A stretch of DNA of 64,000 bases from NCBI GenBank assembly GCA_965230565.1, contig CBDDLH010000016.1, positions 2,524,150-2,588,149 of the forward strand. The letters are read 5' to 3'. The position numbers were made by a program, and so were the translations under genes. The stretch is from BCD1 sp965230565 (GTDB taxonomy: Bacteria > Bacteroidota > Bacteroidia > Chitinophagales > Saprospiraceae). The notes beneath the pieces are model-generated. The model searched no databases, was not told the DNA's origin, and was given only the letters and a program-made list of their open reading frames with translations. Positions 38,878 to 47,956 of the stretch are shown in pieces (position 1 is the stretch's first letter; every line of letters begins with the position of its first letter).

Positions 38878-39501
38878 TTAACCTTTTGACGACAATTTTG
38901 CTCTTATCCGGCTTAACTGGATTGGAGTGATCCCGAGGTAGGAGGCGATGTGGTATTGAGGAATCTGTTGTTCAAGGCCTGGAAAGTCTTCCCGAAAAAT
39001 CAGGTAGTTTTCTGTAGCATCGTTGGTTACCATATGGATATCGTGACGTTCTTTTTTGATCCATAATTGTTCCAGGATTCTGAGCATGAGCCGCTCCAGG
39101 CTGCGATGCTCATCAAACAGGTCTTTGAATTTACGATAAGGGAAACGAACAATCACACAATCAGCCAATGCCTGAAAGTCCAGCTCGGAAACACCATTGG
39201 TCAACAAAGCGGTAAGTGGGGTTGGAAAAGATCCGGGAATAAAAAAGGTTTTATTGTATTCATTTCCATCCTTATTGTAATACACCCTGATCACTCCTTT
39301 AAGGAGAAAACAGGCATGGTGAACCCGGTCTCCTTCCCGGAAAAGGAAATCCGATCTTTTCACTTCAATTATCTCCAGTAGTGCTTCCAGGAGCCTTTTG
39401 GGCCTCAGCTGTAAGCGGCTGGATTTTTTGAACTGCTTTAAAAAAGTGATCCAGGTACATTTACAATCAAAATTTATTTTTTTATCAGGGTAATTTATCA
39501 T
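38878..39501 (-). CDS. Crp/Fnr-family transcriptional regulator
   Basis: A 207-residue regulator with a cyclic-nucleotide-binding-like beta roll at about residues 40-130 (FREGDRVHHACFLLKGVIRVYY) and a C-terminal winged helix at about 165-207 (IPQYHIASYLGITPIQLSRIRAKL). It is of the short Bacteroidota type. No FNR-type cysteine cluster is present, and the cAMP-binding Arg/Ser motif is not evident, so the ligand is unknown. Its ATG overlaps the stop of the methyltransferase gene (ATGA), so the two are translated together and may form a regulator-enzyme pair with the SDR. Confidence 0.88.
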   Translation of the reverse strand: MINYPDKKINFDCKCTWITFLKQFKKSSRLQLRPKRLLEALLEIIEVKRSDFLFREGDRVHHACFLLKGVIRVYYNKDGNEYNKTFFIPGSFPTPLTALLTNGVSELDFQALADCVIVRFPYRKFKDLFDEHRSLERLMLRILEQLWIKKERHDIHMVTNDATENYLIFREDFPGLEQQIPQYHIASYLGITPIQLSRIRAKLSSKG

Positions 39502-40286
39502 TTTGGCTTCTCCACCACTATAAACAGATAATCTCCAAGATTATTTTCGCAGGCCTTCATGACCTGGTTAATTTCACTGCTATCTATATCTTGTCGCAAT
39601 TGCTCCAATCCTTTGGTTACCTCTTCAGCATTGGCCAGGTCCGCAAAAGAAGAAATGCCCGAACGCACCTCTGGCCTAAAATATAACTCCGGATCAAATT
39701 TCCCACTGTAAAGAAAAAGATCCTGCAAATCCGGTTTTATGAAATAAGGCTCCGTGTGGACGACTTTAAGTCCCGAGACTTCAAGTGCATTTTGGACGGA
39801 TTCCAAAGAGGGCATCTGCTGCATGGAATCCAGAAGCATTTTCGGGAAATAATGGTTTAGCCAGTACCCTTTCATCTGTTCGGGGGTGGAGGTAAATATG
39901 ACCATTTTCGCTCCTCTCTTCATAACTCTTGCCATTTCAACAAAAGCCGTTTCAAGGTTTGTCCAGTGGTGTATGGTTAAACTTGCGATTACTCCATCAA
40001 ACTTTTCAGACGGAAAGGCAGTTTGTTCGGCAGTCCCCAGTTGCCAGTCAATATCCTGGTTTCTGGCACGTGCTTTTTTGATCATTTCTTCAGACGGGTC
40101 AACACCTGTGAATCTGCCATTTACTGCCTGTAATCCAATAGTATAATTACCGGTTCCGCAGCCAATATCCAGATAAATTCCGTCCTTTTCCGGAGCGAGG
40201 TAATAAGCTAATCTACCTACCAGAAATTTATCTGCTTTTCTGGTTTGATTATACTGAACTCCAATGCTATCGTATTTGGCTTTCAT
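39498..40286 (-). CDS. Class I SAM-dependent methyltransferase
   Basis: A 262-residue methyltransferase of the Methyltransf_11/UbiE-like type. Motif I is LDIGCGTGNY at 39-48, the acidic end of strand 2 is FTGVDPSEEM near 56-65, and the post-motif region FDGVIASLTIHHW near 95-107 is typical. The substrate, a small molecule or lipid, cannot be read. It overlaps the regulator gene by four bases and follows the Nudix gene by 9 bases on the same strand, so it belongs to a chain of small genes from 41.5 to 38.1 kb. Confidence 0.88.
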   Translation of the reverse strand: MKAKYDSIGVQYNQTRKADKFLVGRLAYYLAPEKDGIYLDIGCGTGNYTIGLQAVNGRFTGVDPSEEMIKKARARNQDIDWQLGTAEQTAFPSEKFDGVIASLTIHHWTNLETAFVEMARVMKRGAKMVIFTSTPEQMKGYWLNHYFPKMLLDSMQQMPSLESVQNALEVSGLKVVHTEPYFIKPDLQDLFLYSGKFDPELYFRPEVRSGISSFADLANAEEVTKGLEQLRQDIDSSEINQVMKACENNLGDYLFIVVEKPK

Positions 40287-40295
40287 TGATTTTAT

Positions 40296-40736
40296 TTAAA
40301 ACCCGGAATGTTCCCACCTGGCCAGAACATTCCATAAAAGAGGACTTACCTTATCTTCCTCCAATGCTCCTAATGGGATCCATTCCGCATCAGAAGCATC
40401 GAGGTCTGTAACTGTAGGCCTCAATTGTTCTTTCTTGTCCACAGAACCTTCGTAGATGATACCTATATGAAAAAGATTACAGGGTTGTTCTTCTTCCTGA
40501 TATTCAAAATTAAAAGAAATGGCATTACGCAAAGAAAGGCCTTCGACAGTTAAACCTGTTTCTTCCAAAACCTCCCTCCTCAATGCCTCTTCGACATCCT
40601 CTCCATATTCTATCGAACCTCCCGGAAGATCGAGCAGACCGGTATAAGGCCCTCTTTTTTTGTGAATTAGCGCCAATTCATTGTCAGGAGAAAAAATCAG
40701 ACAATAGACTCCCAGGTGTTGCTTTTTAATCATCAC
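40296..40736 (-). CDS. Nudix hydrolase
   Basis: A 146-residue hydrolase of nucleoside diphosphates linked to another moiety. The Nudix box runs from Gly40 to Gly61 (GSIEYGEDVEEALR, then REVLEETG) and has all metal-binding glutamates. The rest is a single Nudix fold, so it is of the small MutT/ADP-ribose type; the substrate is open. Its start overlaps the stop of the DUF1835 gene by four bases (ATGA). It is cytosolic. Confidence 0.92.
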   Translation of the reverse strand: MMIKKQHLGVYCLIFSPDNELALIHKKRGPYTGLLDLPGGSIEYGEDVEEALRREVLEETGLTVEGLSLRNAISFNFEYQEEEQPCNLFHIGIIYEGSVDKKEQLRPTVTDLDASDAEWIPLGALEEDKVSPLLWNVLARWEHSGF

Positions 40737-41479
40737 TCCTGATTTAAAATTTCATCGAACATTCGCCTGACTTGTAAATCACCAAACCCATAGATATTTT
40801 CCCGTTCCGAAAACTCCCTGAATACCGGTCCGAATTCAGTTGTATGAAGATCGTGCATGATCTGGATCAACGAAGCTTCCGGCCTGCCAGGGTTACCGTT
40901 TTTCGGCAGGCGATCCAGTTGAGCATGAATAGCCGGTAAAATGAAGGAGAATTTTTGGGGTAAACTATTTCCTGATTCCAATAATATTCTAGGATCATTG
41001 GAGCGATAAGCTTTCCACAGGTTCCCGATTATTTCAAGGTCTTCCGGAAAAAGTTTAATGCGTTTGTATAAAGCAGTTTTTAGTTGTTTAATATCCATGC
41101 TTCCAAAACCATGTTTAGCTCCTGTAACCGGACGTACAAGATAGGTCTCAAACGATTCTGATTTGCTGGATAACAGATGACAAATAAACCAAAAGTTCAC
41201 CTGGCAAAACAAATCATTTTCGAACCATAAATTGACAGTAGTATTATAGGGAATCTCCAGAATCTTTTTAAACTCCGGAACCACCCAGTCAAAATAGGAG
41301 TCGGCAGCATCACCATAAGCCTCTTCAATAAAAACTGCACGCTGATGAAAAAAATCATCCAGTACTTGCTCGCCTACTGGTCCGTCAATTAAACATTCTC
41401 TGGCAACGATCAATTCTCCCCGGGTTTTTCCGGTCAACTGATCCTTCAATGCATCACCGTTCAATATATGAAAAACCAT
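40733..41479 (-). CDS. DUF1835 domain-containing protein
   Basis: A 248-residue cytosolic protein of the DUF1835 group, recognised from the start FHILNGDALKDQL with VARECLIDGPV, then LWFENDLFCQVNFWF and the C-terminal QVRRMFDEIL. The biochemical role of the family is unknown; members often sit near stress or small regulatory genes. It is the first gene of the four-gene chain with Nudix, methyltransferase and Crp-like regulator. No metal or catalytic motif is obvious. Confidence 0.82.
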   Translation of the reverse strand: MVFHILNGDALKDQLTGKTRGELIVARECLIDGPVGEQVLDDFFHQRAVFIEEAYGDAADSYFDWVVPEFKKILEIPYNTTVNLWFENDLFCQVNFWFICHLLSSKSESFETYLVRPVTGAKHGFGSMDIKQLKTALYKRIKLFPEDLEIIGNLWKAYRSNDPRILLESGNSLPQKFSFILPAIHAQLDRLPKNGNPGRPEASLIQIMHDLHTTEFGPVFREFSERENIYGFGDLQVRRMFDEILNQE

Positions 41480-41526
41480 TTGACAATCTTTGTGACTAAA
41501 TAGAGCAAGTTACGCCTTATACTTAA

Positions 41527-41560
41527 ACAAAAAGAAGCCCTTTGCACAGCAAAGAGCTTC
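41527..41560 (-). terminator. Terminator after the FAS1-repeat gene
   Basis: On the minus strand GAAGCTCTTTG, loop, CAAAGGGCTTC makes a stem with one wobble, followed by TTTTTG. It is about 40 bases after the stop codon at 41600. Confidence 0.8.
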
Positions 41561-41599
41561 CGAAATGAAAAAACTTGTTTAAAGTGAGGAATAAAAACC

Positions 41600-43075
41600 C
41601 TATCTAATTACTATTTTATCATAATAACTACCGGCTACGGTATCAATTCGCAGGAAGTAAAACCCTGCGGCAAGGTTACCGACATCCAGTTTTGTATATT
41701 GATCTTGTGTCTTTTGAGTAGTCACCAACCGGCCATTCGCGTCCATCAGCTGGAAATTCTTTTCTCCACCCAGATCAACTGGCAATTGAATTTCCAGGAA
41801 CGATGAAGCAGGGTTCGGTGAAACTGTAATACCTCCTTCAAAGACAGGATTCAAACCTGTAATAGAAGATGGCAACAATACTGCATCGATAACATGCACA
41901 ACTCCGTTAGAAGCATCGATATCGGCAACAGTTACCATCGCATCGTTGATGAATACGCCGTCGTTATTGATCGTAACGGTAACATCTTCGCCCTGGAGCG
42001 TTGTGGCCATCTGACCATCAGAAAGATCGGTTGAGAATACTTCTGCACCTACTACGTGGTAAAGGAGAATAGTTGCCAGGTCTCCAGTCGGATCCTGCAG
42101 TAAAGTCTCTACAGTTCCGGCTGGCAGAGCCGCAAAAGCAGCATCTGTTGGGGCAAATACGGTAAACGGACCTTCTCCGGATAAATCATCTGCCAATTCA
42201 GCTGCAATAACAGCGGCTTCCAAAACAGTGTGATTTTCACTGTCCACAATAATCTCCACTACACTTGGGGCTGATGGTGGCAAAATCACTGCATCAATTA
42301 CGTGTACTACTCCATTAGAAGCGTCAATATCGGCAACGGTTACCATCGCATCATTGATGAATACACCATTATCATTGATGGTTACCATTACATCCGATCC
42401 CTGCAAGGTTGTAATCATTTGACCGTCTGACAAGTCAGTAGAGAATGCCTCGCCACCTACTACGTGGTACAAAAGGATCTGTGCCAACTCTCCGGTTGGA
42501 TCCTGTAATAAGGTTTCAACAGTTCCGGCAGGCAGAGCCGCGAAAGCAGCATCTGTTGGGGCAAATACGGTAAACGGACCTTCTCCGGATAAATCATCTG
42601 CCAATTCAGCTGCAATAACAGCGGCTTCCAAAACAGTGTGATTTTCACTGTCCACAATAATCTCCACTACACTTGGGGCTGATGGTGGCAAAATCACTGC
42701 ATCAATTACGTGTACTACTCCGTTGTCAGCATCAATGTCAGCCACAGTTACCATCGCATCGTTAATGAATACACCATCATCATTAATGGTTACCATAATA
42801 TCTGCTCCCTGCAATGTTGGAATCATCTGACCATCGGAAAGATCTGTTGAGAATGCCTCGCCACTCACTACGTGGTACAATAGGATCTGTGCCAATTCTC
42901 CGGTTGGATCCTGGAGTAAAGTCTCAACAGTTCCGGCTGGCAGAGCCGCGAAAGCAGCATCTGTTGGGGCAAATACGGTAAACGGACCTTCTCCGGATAA
43001 ATCATCTGCCAATTCAGCTGCAATAACAGCGGCTTCCAAAACAGTGTGATTTTCACTGTCCACAATAATCTCCAC
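41600..43075 (-). CDS. FAS1-repeat surface protein, 3' part with T9SS tail (after frameshift)
   Basis: The downstream part of a gene that is interrupted by a frameshift near 43.09 kb. It holds three nearly identical fasciclin-1 (FAS1) domains of 136 residues each (about 1-134, 137-270, 273-405; motif FTVFAPTDAAFAALP and LLYHVV), then a type IX secretion C-terminal domain at about 415-491 (ITVSPNPASSF, AGFYFLRI, YYDKIVIR). FAS1 domains mediate adhesion. The listed start is a GTG that is really an internal Val codon of the repeat linker; the real start lies in the upstream part at 43974. The stop TAG of the first part and this GTG overlap as TAGTG, so re-initiation is conceivable. Confidence 0.82.
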   Translation of the reverse strand: MEIIVDSENHTVLEAAVIAAELADDLSGEGPFTVFAPTDAAFAALPAGTVETLLQDPTGELAQILLYHVVSGEAFSTDLSDGQMIPTLQGADIMVTINDDGVFINDAMVTVADIDADNGVVHVIDAVILPPSAPSVVEIIVDSENHTVLEAAVIAAELADDLSGEGPFTVFAPTDAAFAALPAGTVETLLQDPTGELAQILLYHVVGGEAFSTDLSDGQMITTLQGSDVMVTINDNGVFINDAMVTVADIDASNGVVHVIDAVILPPSAPSVVEIIVDSENHTVLEAAVIAAELADDLSGEGPFTVFAPTDAAFAALPAGTVETLLQDPTGDLATILLYHVVGAEVFSTDLSDGQMATTLQGEDVTVTINNDGVFINDAMVTVADIDASNGVVHVIDAVLLPSSITGLNPVFEGGITVSPNPASSFLEIQLPVDLGGEKNFQLMDANGRLVTTQKTQDQYTKLDVGNLAAGFYFLRIDTVAGSYYDKIVIR

Positions 43076-43490
43076 TACACTTGGCTCGGCAGGATGGTGG
43101 CAAGAATCACTGCATCAATGACGTGTACTACTCCGTTAGAAGCATCAATATCGGCAACGGTTACCATCGCATCATTGATAAATACGCCATCATCGTTTAC
43201 GGAAATTTCAATATCTGATCCCTGCAAGGTCATTACAGTCTGTCCATGACTGAGGTCTGTAGACAATACTTCTCCTTCAACAACATGGTATAATAAAATC
43301 TGAGCAAGTTCTCCGGTAGGGTCCATCAAAAGAGCCTCTACTGTTCCTGCTGGCAGGGCTGCGAATGCAGCATCTGTTGGGGCAAATACGGTGAACGGGC
43401 CTTCAGCTGACAAATCATCAGCCAATTCAGCGGCAATCACAGCGGCTTCAAGGGTAGTATGATTTTCACTGTCTACTATAATCTCCACTA
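41880..43490 (-). repeat. Tandem 408-bp repeats encoding FAS1 domains
   Basis: Four FAS1 units in this span follow one another with a period of about 408 bases. A block of about 145 bases that includes the FAPTDAAFAALP coding part is essentially identical at 42124-42260, 42530-42670 and 42938-43080. The upstream units are more diverged. This points to recent unequal exchange or gene conversion. Confidence 0.85.
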
Positions 43491-43974
43491 CACTTGGTTC
43501 ACTTGGAAGAATTACTGCATCAATAACGTGAATTATTCCATTGGAAGCTTCGATATCCGCCATGGTCACCATAGCATGATCGATGAATACGCCCATTTCA
43601 TTAATGGTAACGGTAACTTCGGAACCTTCCAAAGTCATAACCATTTGTTCATTGGAAAGATCTGAAGACATTACAGCTCCATTAACTACATGGTACAGTA
43701 ATATCTCGGCAAGCTCTCCTGTCGGGTCCATCAAAAGAGTCTCTACTGTTCCTTCGGGTAAGGCTGCAAAAGCAGCGTCGGTCGGTGCAAATACGGTAAA
43801 AGGGCCTTCACTAGCCAGATCATCTGCTAATCCTGCAGCGATCACGGCTGCTTCAAGGGTGTTGTGATCTTCACTGTTCACTACGATATCAGTTATGGTT
43901 TGTCCAAAAGAAATCGTGAGTGTCAGCATCAAAAAAATCAAAGTGTTTAAAGTTTTTTTCATGTTTTGAGTCAT
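43075..43974 (-). CDS. FAS1-repeat surface protein, 5' part (before frameshift)
   Basis: The upstream part of the same gene: a signal peptide (KKTLNTLIFLMLTLTISFGQ) followed by two FAS1 domains (about residues 28-160 and 167-293), each with FTVFAPTDAAFAALP. It stops at a TAG in the linker after the second domain because the linker is 47 bases long where the intact linkers are 42 or 39 in the matching span. That breaks the frame. Without the shift the protein would have five FAS1 domains and a T9SS tail, about 790 residues. A sequencing or assembly slip inside near-identical repeats would look the same. Confidence 0.82.
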   Translation of the reverse strand: MTQNMKKTLNTLIFLMLTLTISFGQTITDIVVNSEDHNTLEAAVIAAGLADDLASEGPFTVFAPTDAAFAALPEGTVETLLMDPTGELAEILLYHVVNGAVMSSDLSNEQMVMTLEGSEVTVTINEMGVFIDHAMVTMADIEASNGIIHVIDAVILPSEPSVVEIIVDSENHTTLEAAVIAAELADDLSAEGPFTVFAPTDAAFAALPAGTVEALLMDPTGELAQILLYHVVEGEVLSTDLSHGQTVMTLQGSDIEISVNDDGVFINDAMVTVADIDASNGVVHVIDAVILATILPSQV

Positions 43975-44242
43975 TTTTTGATTAATAAAAATTAACCTTA
44001 AGGTGATTGGTATGCTCAGTAAACATGCAAAACTTATTTTTGTTTAATTTTTTTATTTTTTTCTTAAACAAAAATCATTTATTTGTCATATAAATTGCAT
44101 TTTAGTTCAATGTATAGACAAATAAAATAAACAAAATAAATTTGATTATCGATAAAAAACAAAGCGCTTAGCCCGTATTAGTGTTACAGGTACTCATTAA
44201 ATGAATCTGAAGGCTGGTAAGTCTTAAACGATGGTTTTATGA

Positions 44243-44764
44243 TCATTCACACTCCTGATTTATAGGTTCTACTGCAGAGGTATCGAATCCATTTTTGGCG
44301 GCAACATCGAGGAGTTGATCAAACTGGTCCTTATCCATTTCAGGGGTTCTCGATAAAATCCACAAAAAATTTCTTGAAGGACTCCCTACCAGGGCATATT
44401 CATATTGTTCCCCCAGGTCAATGATATAATAATCTCCGGCAAAAGGCCAGAAAAACCGCACTTTGATCCTCCCGGGGAAAGCCTCATCGGGTACCCATGC
44501 AGTTCCGGTAATATCTTTATACCTTGAGACCTCTTTGAGTAACCTGCCCTTGTTTTCTACTTTGATTTTACCATTGTCCTTTAAAGTATAGGTTGCAGTC
44601 ACACAATCCAGTCCTTTTTCGAAGCGGTTGGGCAATTTGGCAATTTCATACCAGAGACCGGAATATTTTTCCAGATCAACAACATCCACGGTAGGTAATT
44701 CTTTAGCTGTTTTACAGGAAAACAATCCCAGCATGGCCAGAAAGATCATGAATTCTTTTTTCAT
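44243..44764 (-). CDS. blc: Lipocalin-family lipoprotein (Blc-like)
   Basis: A 173-residue bacterial lipocalin that binds lipids or other hydrophobic ligands at the outer membrane. The lipoprotein signal ends at Cys17 (LGLFSCKTA). The lipocalin GxW motif is in YSGLWYEIAKLPNRFEKG from residue 34, and conserved strands follow (CVTATYTL, YKDITGTAWVPD, KVRFFWPFAGDYYIIDL, ALVGSPSRNFLWILSRTP). All are typical of Blc. It lies 29 bases after the DUF2867 gene on the same strand and ends a three-gene group with two dehydrogenase-fold proteins. Confidence 0.92.
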   Translation of the reverse strand: MKKEFMIFLAMLGLFSCKTAKELPTVDVVDLEKYSGLWYEIAKLPNRFEKGLDCVTATYTLKDNGKIKVENKGRLLKEVSRYKDITGTAWVPDEAFPGRIKVRFFWPFAGDYYIIDLGEQYEYALVGSPSRNFLWILSRTPEMDKDQFDQLLDVAAKNGFDTSAVEPINQECE

Positions 44765-44793
44765 ATGGCTAAACTTTTAAGTATTGATAAAAT

Positions 44794-46212
44794 TCATTCT
44801 GTCAATTTCCTGATCATACCATTGAAAATTATGCCATGGAAGGGCAGAACCCCGTACCAGTACATCCTGCCGAATACTCCCAATGGTCGAAAGGTGGCAG
44901 TCTGGATCAATAATCCATTTCGTATTTTAAACTCCAGCCATGCTTCTCCGGGCAATTTCATCTCTGCATATAACAGAAGCCGTTTATCTTCTTTATCTGC
45001 GAGCAATACCCGCCAGAAATCCAAGGCATCCCCTGCAGAAATCTCCCATGGATGCTTTCGGCCTCGTCGCAGGCCTACACCACCTACCAGTTTATCCATA
45101 AACCCTCTGATGGCCCAAAGCCCGTTTGCATAATACCATCCATTCTCCCCGCCAATAGCCCAAATCCTGTCCAGTGTTTTTTCATCGTCATTTACCCGGG
45201 CTGTCCGTTTATCTACAAAACAACCAAAAGAAGGCACTTCCACCAGTTTGGAGATACCCCTGGACAACACATCACTTGACTGGGCATCCTTCCAACTGGA
45301 AACAACACTTTTCATCACGATTCTCTCAAAGGCAACTCCCACAGCGTCTTCATAAGTCAGCAGTTTTATTCCCAACTGATCTGCCAGGGAATTGGGCTCA
45401 CAGATCACTTCAACTTTCATACTGTCCACCAGATTTACAGCCAGTTTATAAGAAGTGGAAGTTACGAAATATAGCCAATAAGACGACAACTTTGGTGTCA
45501 TTACCGGTACAGTAAATATGTATCTTTTCAATTTCCTGACCTTGGCAAACCTGAGCAACATTTCCTTATAGGTTAAAATTTCAGGTCCGCCAATATCAAA
45601 GCTTGTATCATATGATGGAGCATAAAGCATAACACCCATGAGAAACTCCAGGACATTCCTGACAGAAATGGGTTGAGAACGTGTTTCCAGCCACCTCGGA
45701 GCGACCATAACCGGTAATTTCTCCACCAGATCACGCATGATCTCAAAAGAAGCACTACCTGATCCAATGATAATACCGGCCCTAAGGGTAGTAAGCCGGT
45801 ATTTATTGGATTGTAAAACCTGTTCGACATGCCGTCTGGAGCTCAGGTGTTTGGACAATTGATCATCATTGGATATTCCACTCAGATAAATCACTTGCTG
45901 AACACGAGTTGCTTCAAGGCGCTCTTTGAAATTCCTGGCAGTTTTTTCCTCCAGTTTATCAAATTCATCGATAGAGGTAGACATGGAGTGAATGAGATAA
46001 AAAGCCACATCTATATCATCCGGTATTACTTTCAGCGTTGATTCCAGCAGAAAATCAAGTTCAATAACTTCGAGTTTACCTCCATTATATTGCCCGGCAT
46101 CGAATCTTTTTTTGTCCCGAACGCAGCAGACGACTTCGTGCCCTTTTTCTAATAATTCATAGAGCAACCTTTTTCCAATATATCCGGTTGTACCCGTTAA
46201 CAGGATCTTCAT
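44794..46212 (-). CDS. NAD(P)-binding SDR fused to DUF2867 domain
   Basis: A 472-residue two-domain protein. The N-terminal 290 residues are an atypical SDR with the nucleotide motif GTTGYIG at 7-13 and FYLIHSM near 72, as in YbjT-like proteins. The C-terminal part (about 310-472) is the DUF2867 module (RIWAIGGENGWYYANGLW, FWRVLLADKEDKRLLLYAEMKLPGEAWLEF). The natural substrate is unknown. A membrane association is plausible from the hydrophobic stretches near 240. It follows the short SDR gene by 3 bases and precedes the lipocalin, so the three are co-transcribed. Confidence 0.88.
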   Translation of the reverse strand: MKILLTGTTGYIGKRLLYELLEKGHEVVCCVRDKKRFDAGQYNGGKLEVIELDFLLESTLKVIPDDIDVAFYLIHSMSTSIDEFDKLEEKTARNFKERLEATRVQQVIYLSGISNDDQLSKHLSSRRHVEQVLQSNKYRLTTLRAGIIIGSGSASFEIMRDLVEKLPVMVAPRWLETRSQPISVRNVLEFLMGVMLYAPSYDTSFDIGGPEILTYKEMLLRFAKVRKLKRYIFTVPVMTPKLSSYWLYFVTSTSYKLAVNLVDSMKVEVICEPNSLADQLGIKLLTYEDAVGVAFERIVMKSVVSSWKDAQSSDVLSRGISKLVEVPSFGCFVDKRTARVNDDEKTLDRIWAIGGENGWYYANGLWAIRGFMDKLVGGVGLRRGRKHPWEISAGDALDFWRVLLADKEDKRLLLYAEMKLPGEAWLEFKIRNGLLIQTATFRPLGVFGRMYWYGVLPFHGIIFNGMIRKLTE

Positions 46213-46215
46213 GAC

Positions 46216-46911
46216 TTATACTTTTACGGTCGACATTCCTCCATCTACATGCAATACCTGACCGGTCATCCATGATGAATTATCCAGCAATAAAAACTCT
46301 GCAGCGTTGGCAATATCCACAGGTGCACCAACCTTCTTTAGCGGGTGCCTTTGGGCATTGGCTTCTACCTTCTCAGGTGTATTGAGCAAACGGGAGGCTA
46401 ATGGAGTTTCTGTTAAAGACGGAGCAATGCAATTCACCCTGACCTTTGGAGCCAATTCCGCAGCCAGCGCCCTGGTCAATCCTTCGATAGCTCCTTTTGA
46501 TGCGGCTACCTGAGAATGAAAATTAAACCCTTGCTGAACAGCGACAGTTGAGAAAAACACTATTGAAGCTCCTTGCTGACTTAACTTTGGCAGGATGGTC
46601 TGAAGTACTTTTATCGCTCCCGTAACCTGAAGATTAAAATCTTCCGTGAAGGCAGCCGGTTTAATCCTTTTGAATGGCTTGAGGTTTATACTCCCGGGGC
46701 AATAAGCCACCCCATGTATTTCGTCGGGCAGGAAACTTAAGTCAAGCTCTTCGTCCAGAACATTAAGTGGGTAATAATTGATCCCCGAATTTGTTTTGTC
46801 GACAGCTGTTTGATGGAAAGTTCCAAAAACATTTTGTCCTTTCTCAGCTAATTGTACAGCGAGCTGCTTACCGATGCCTGAAGAGGCACCAATGATCAGA
46901 AAATTCTTCAT
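46216..46911 (-). CDS. SDR-fold protein lacking the catalytic tyrosine
   Basis: A 231-residue short-chain dehydrogenase-like protein. The nucleotide motif is GASSGIG at 8-14, the NNAG position reads YCPGS, and the C-terminal DGGM of many reductases is kept (HVDGGMSTV). The active-site YxxxK is altered: the run is HSQVAASKGA, so the residue four before Lys is Val, not Tyr. The catalytic Ser is likely in FFSTVAV. It may have lost the usual oxidoreductase chemistry, use another acid, or act as a binding protein. It is the first gene of the trio with DUF2867 and lipocalin, and its upstream gap is divergent from an esterase gene. Confidence 0.85.
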   Translation of the reverse strand: MKNFLIIGASSGIGKQLAVQLAEKGQNVFGTFHQTAVDKTNSGINYYPLNVLDEELDLSFLPDEIHGVAYCPGSINLKPFKRIKPAAFTEDFNLQVTGAIKVLQTILPKLSQQGASIVFFSTVAVQQGFNFHSQVAASKGAIEGLTRALAAELAPKVRVNCIAPSLTETPLASRLLNTPEKVEANAQRHPLKKVGAPVDIANAAEFLLLDNSSWMTGQVLHVDGGMSTVKV

Positions 46912-47159
46912 TGGAATAGTTGTCTTGTGTTTAAAGTTTGAATCTTTTTCGTAGGATTAGAACACAAAGTAGTGGCAATTGTTTTCATAAATGAATTACA
47001 TCAAACCTTGTATGTTCCTGATTTTTTATAAAAAAAGGCAAATAATAAGTCTAGAACAAGCTTCAAAACTGTCCTAAAAACGTCGAATCAGGAATAATTG
47101 ACACAATAAAAAATCCCCTTCGACCAATATTAGCTATCTTTATTAAAAAACCCGACGAC

Positions 47160-47954
47160 ATGACCAGAGCACCTTACTTTTTCTATTCTGCTATAGCAGT
47201 GATCCTGCTTTGCTTTTCCAATTGTAAAAAAGAAGAACCTCAACCATTGATCATCCGAACCTATGCCGATGTTCAGGAAGACTTTTCCAATATTGACCTT
47301 TCCTCGGGTATTCATGACGAAATGCTTGAATTCCTCAATTACATTAGATGGGAATTCCGTGTCATAGTTCCGGAAATTGTAGAAGGGGAAACCTATCCCC
47401 TGATTCTTCATCTTCATGGTGCTTCCGGTGGAAGTACCGATCCCCATAAAACGACAGATTGTTACGTTGAACCAGGTTTTGAAGATATTGATGCTTTTAT
47501 TCTCAGCCCCAATGGCGGAGAAGAAACATGGAATACTTTTGACAACCAGGAAATGGTCGTCAATCTTTTGGTATTGGCCAAATCCCTCTGGCCCATCGAC
47601 CCTGACAAAGTTGTCGCTACAGGGTATAGCAATGGCGGAAACGGTAGTTGGTTCTTTGGGGAAACCCAACCGGAATTAATAAAAGCTGCCATTCCCATGG
47701 CCTCCTCCTATACCACCATTCATCCGGATGGTTATGTACGGGTTATGCCTATTCCAATATATTGCATACATGGTGAGGACGATACACTTTTCCCAATAGC
47801 ACAAACGGAAGAATGGGTGACCCAGACCAATGATGCCGGCAGTGATGTAACCTTTGTGGTTGCGGAAGGGCTTGGCCATTACGAACCTTGTAATTATGTG
47901 GATTATCTCAAGGATGCAGTTACCTGGCTGACTGATGTGGTGTGGGAGGAATAG
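47160..47954 (+). CDS. Alpha/beta-hydrolase lipoprotein (PHB-depolymerase/feruloyl-esterase-like)
   Basis: A 264-residue esterase-like lipoprotein (signal ending at Cys of CFSNCKK, about residue 21). It has the alpha/beta-hydrolase fold of the LpqC/polyhydroxybutyrate depolymerase type: oxyanion region LILHLHGASGGS near 82, nucleophile in VVATGYSNGGNGSW near 155-165, and HGEDDTLFPI near 205 with the acid residue, then the His in GLGHYEP near 241. It is anchored outside the inner membrane. The substrate, a polyester or ester-linked sugar, is unknown. It is monocistronic between two minus-strand genes. Confidence 0.82.
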   Translation: MTRAPYFFYSAIAVILLCFSNCKKEEPQPLIIRTYADVQEDFSNIDLSSGIHDEMLEFLNYIRWEFRVIVPEIVEGETYPLILHLHGASGGSTDPHKTTDCYVEPGFEDIDAFILSPNGGEETWNTFDNQEMVVNLLVLAKSLWPIDPDKVVATGYSNGGNGSWFFGETQPELIKAAIPMASSYTTIHPDGYVRVMPIPIYCIHGEDDTLFPIAQTEEWVTQTNDAGSDVTFVVAEGLGHYEPCNYVDYLKDAVTWLTDVVWEE

Positions 47955-47956
47955 GA

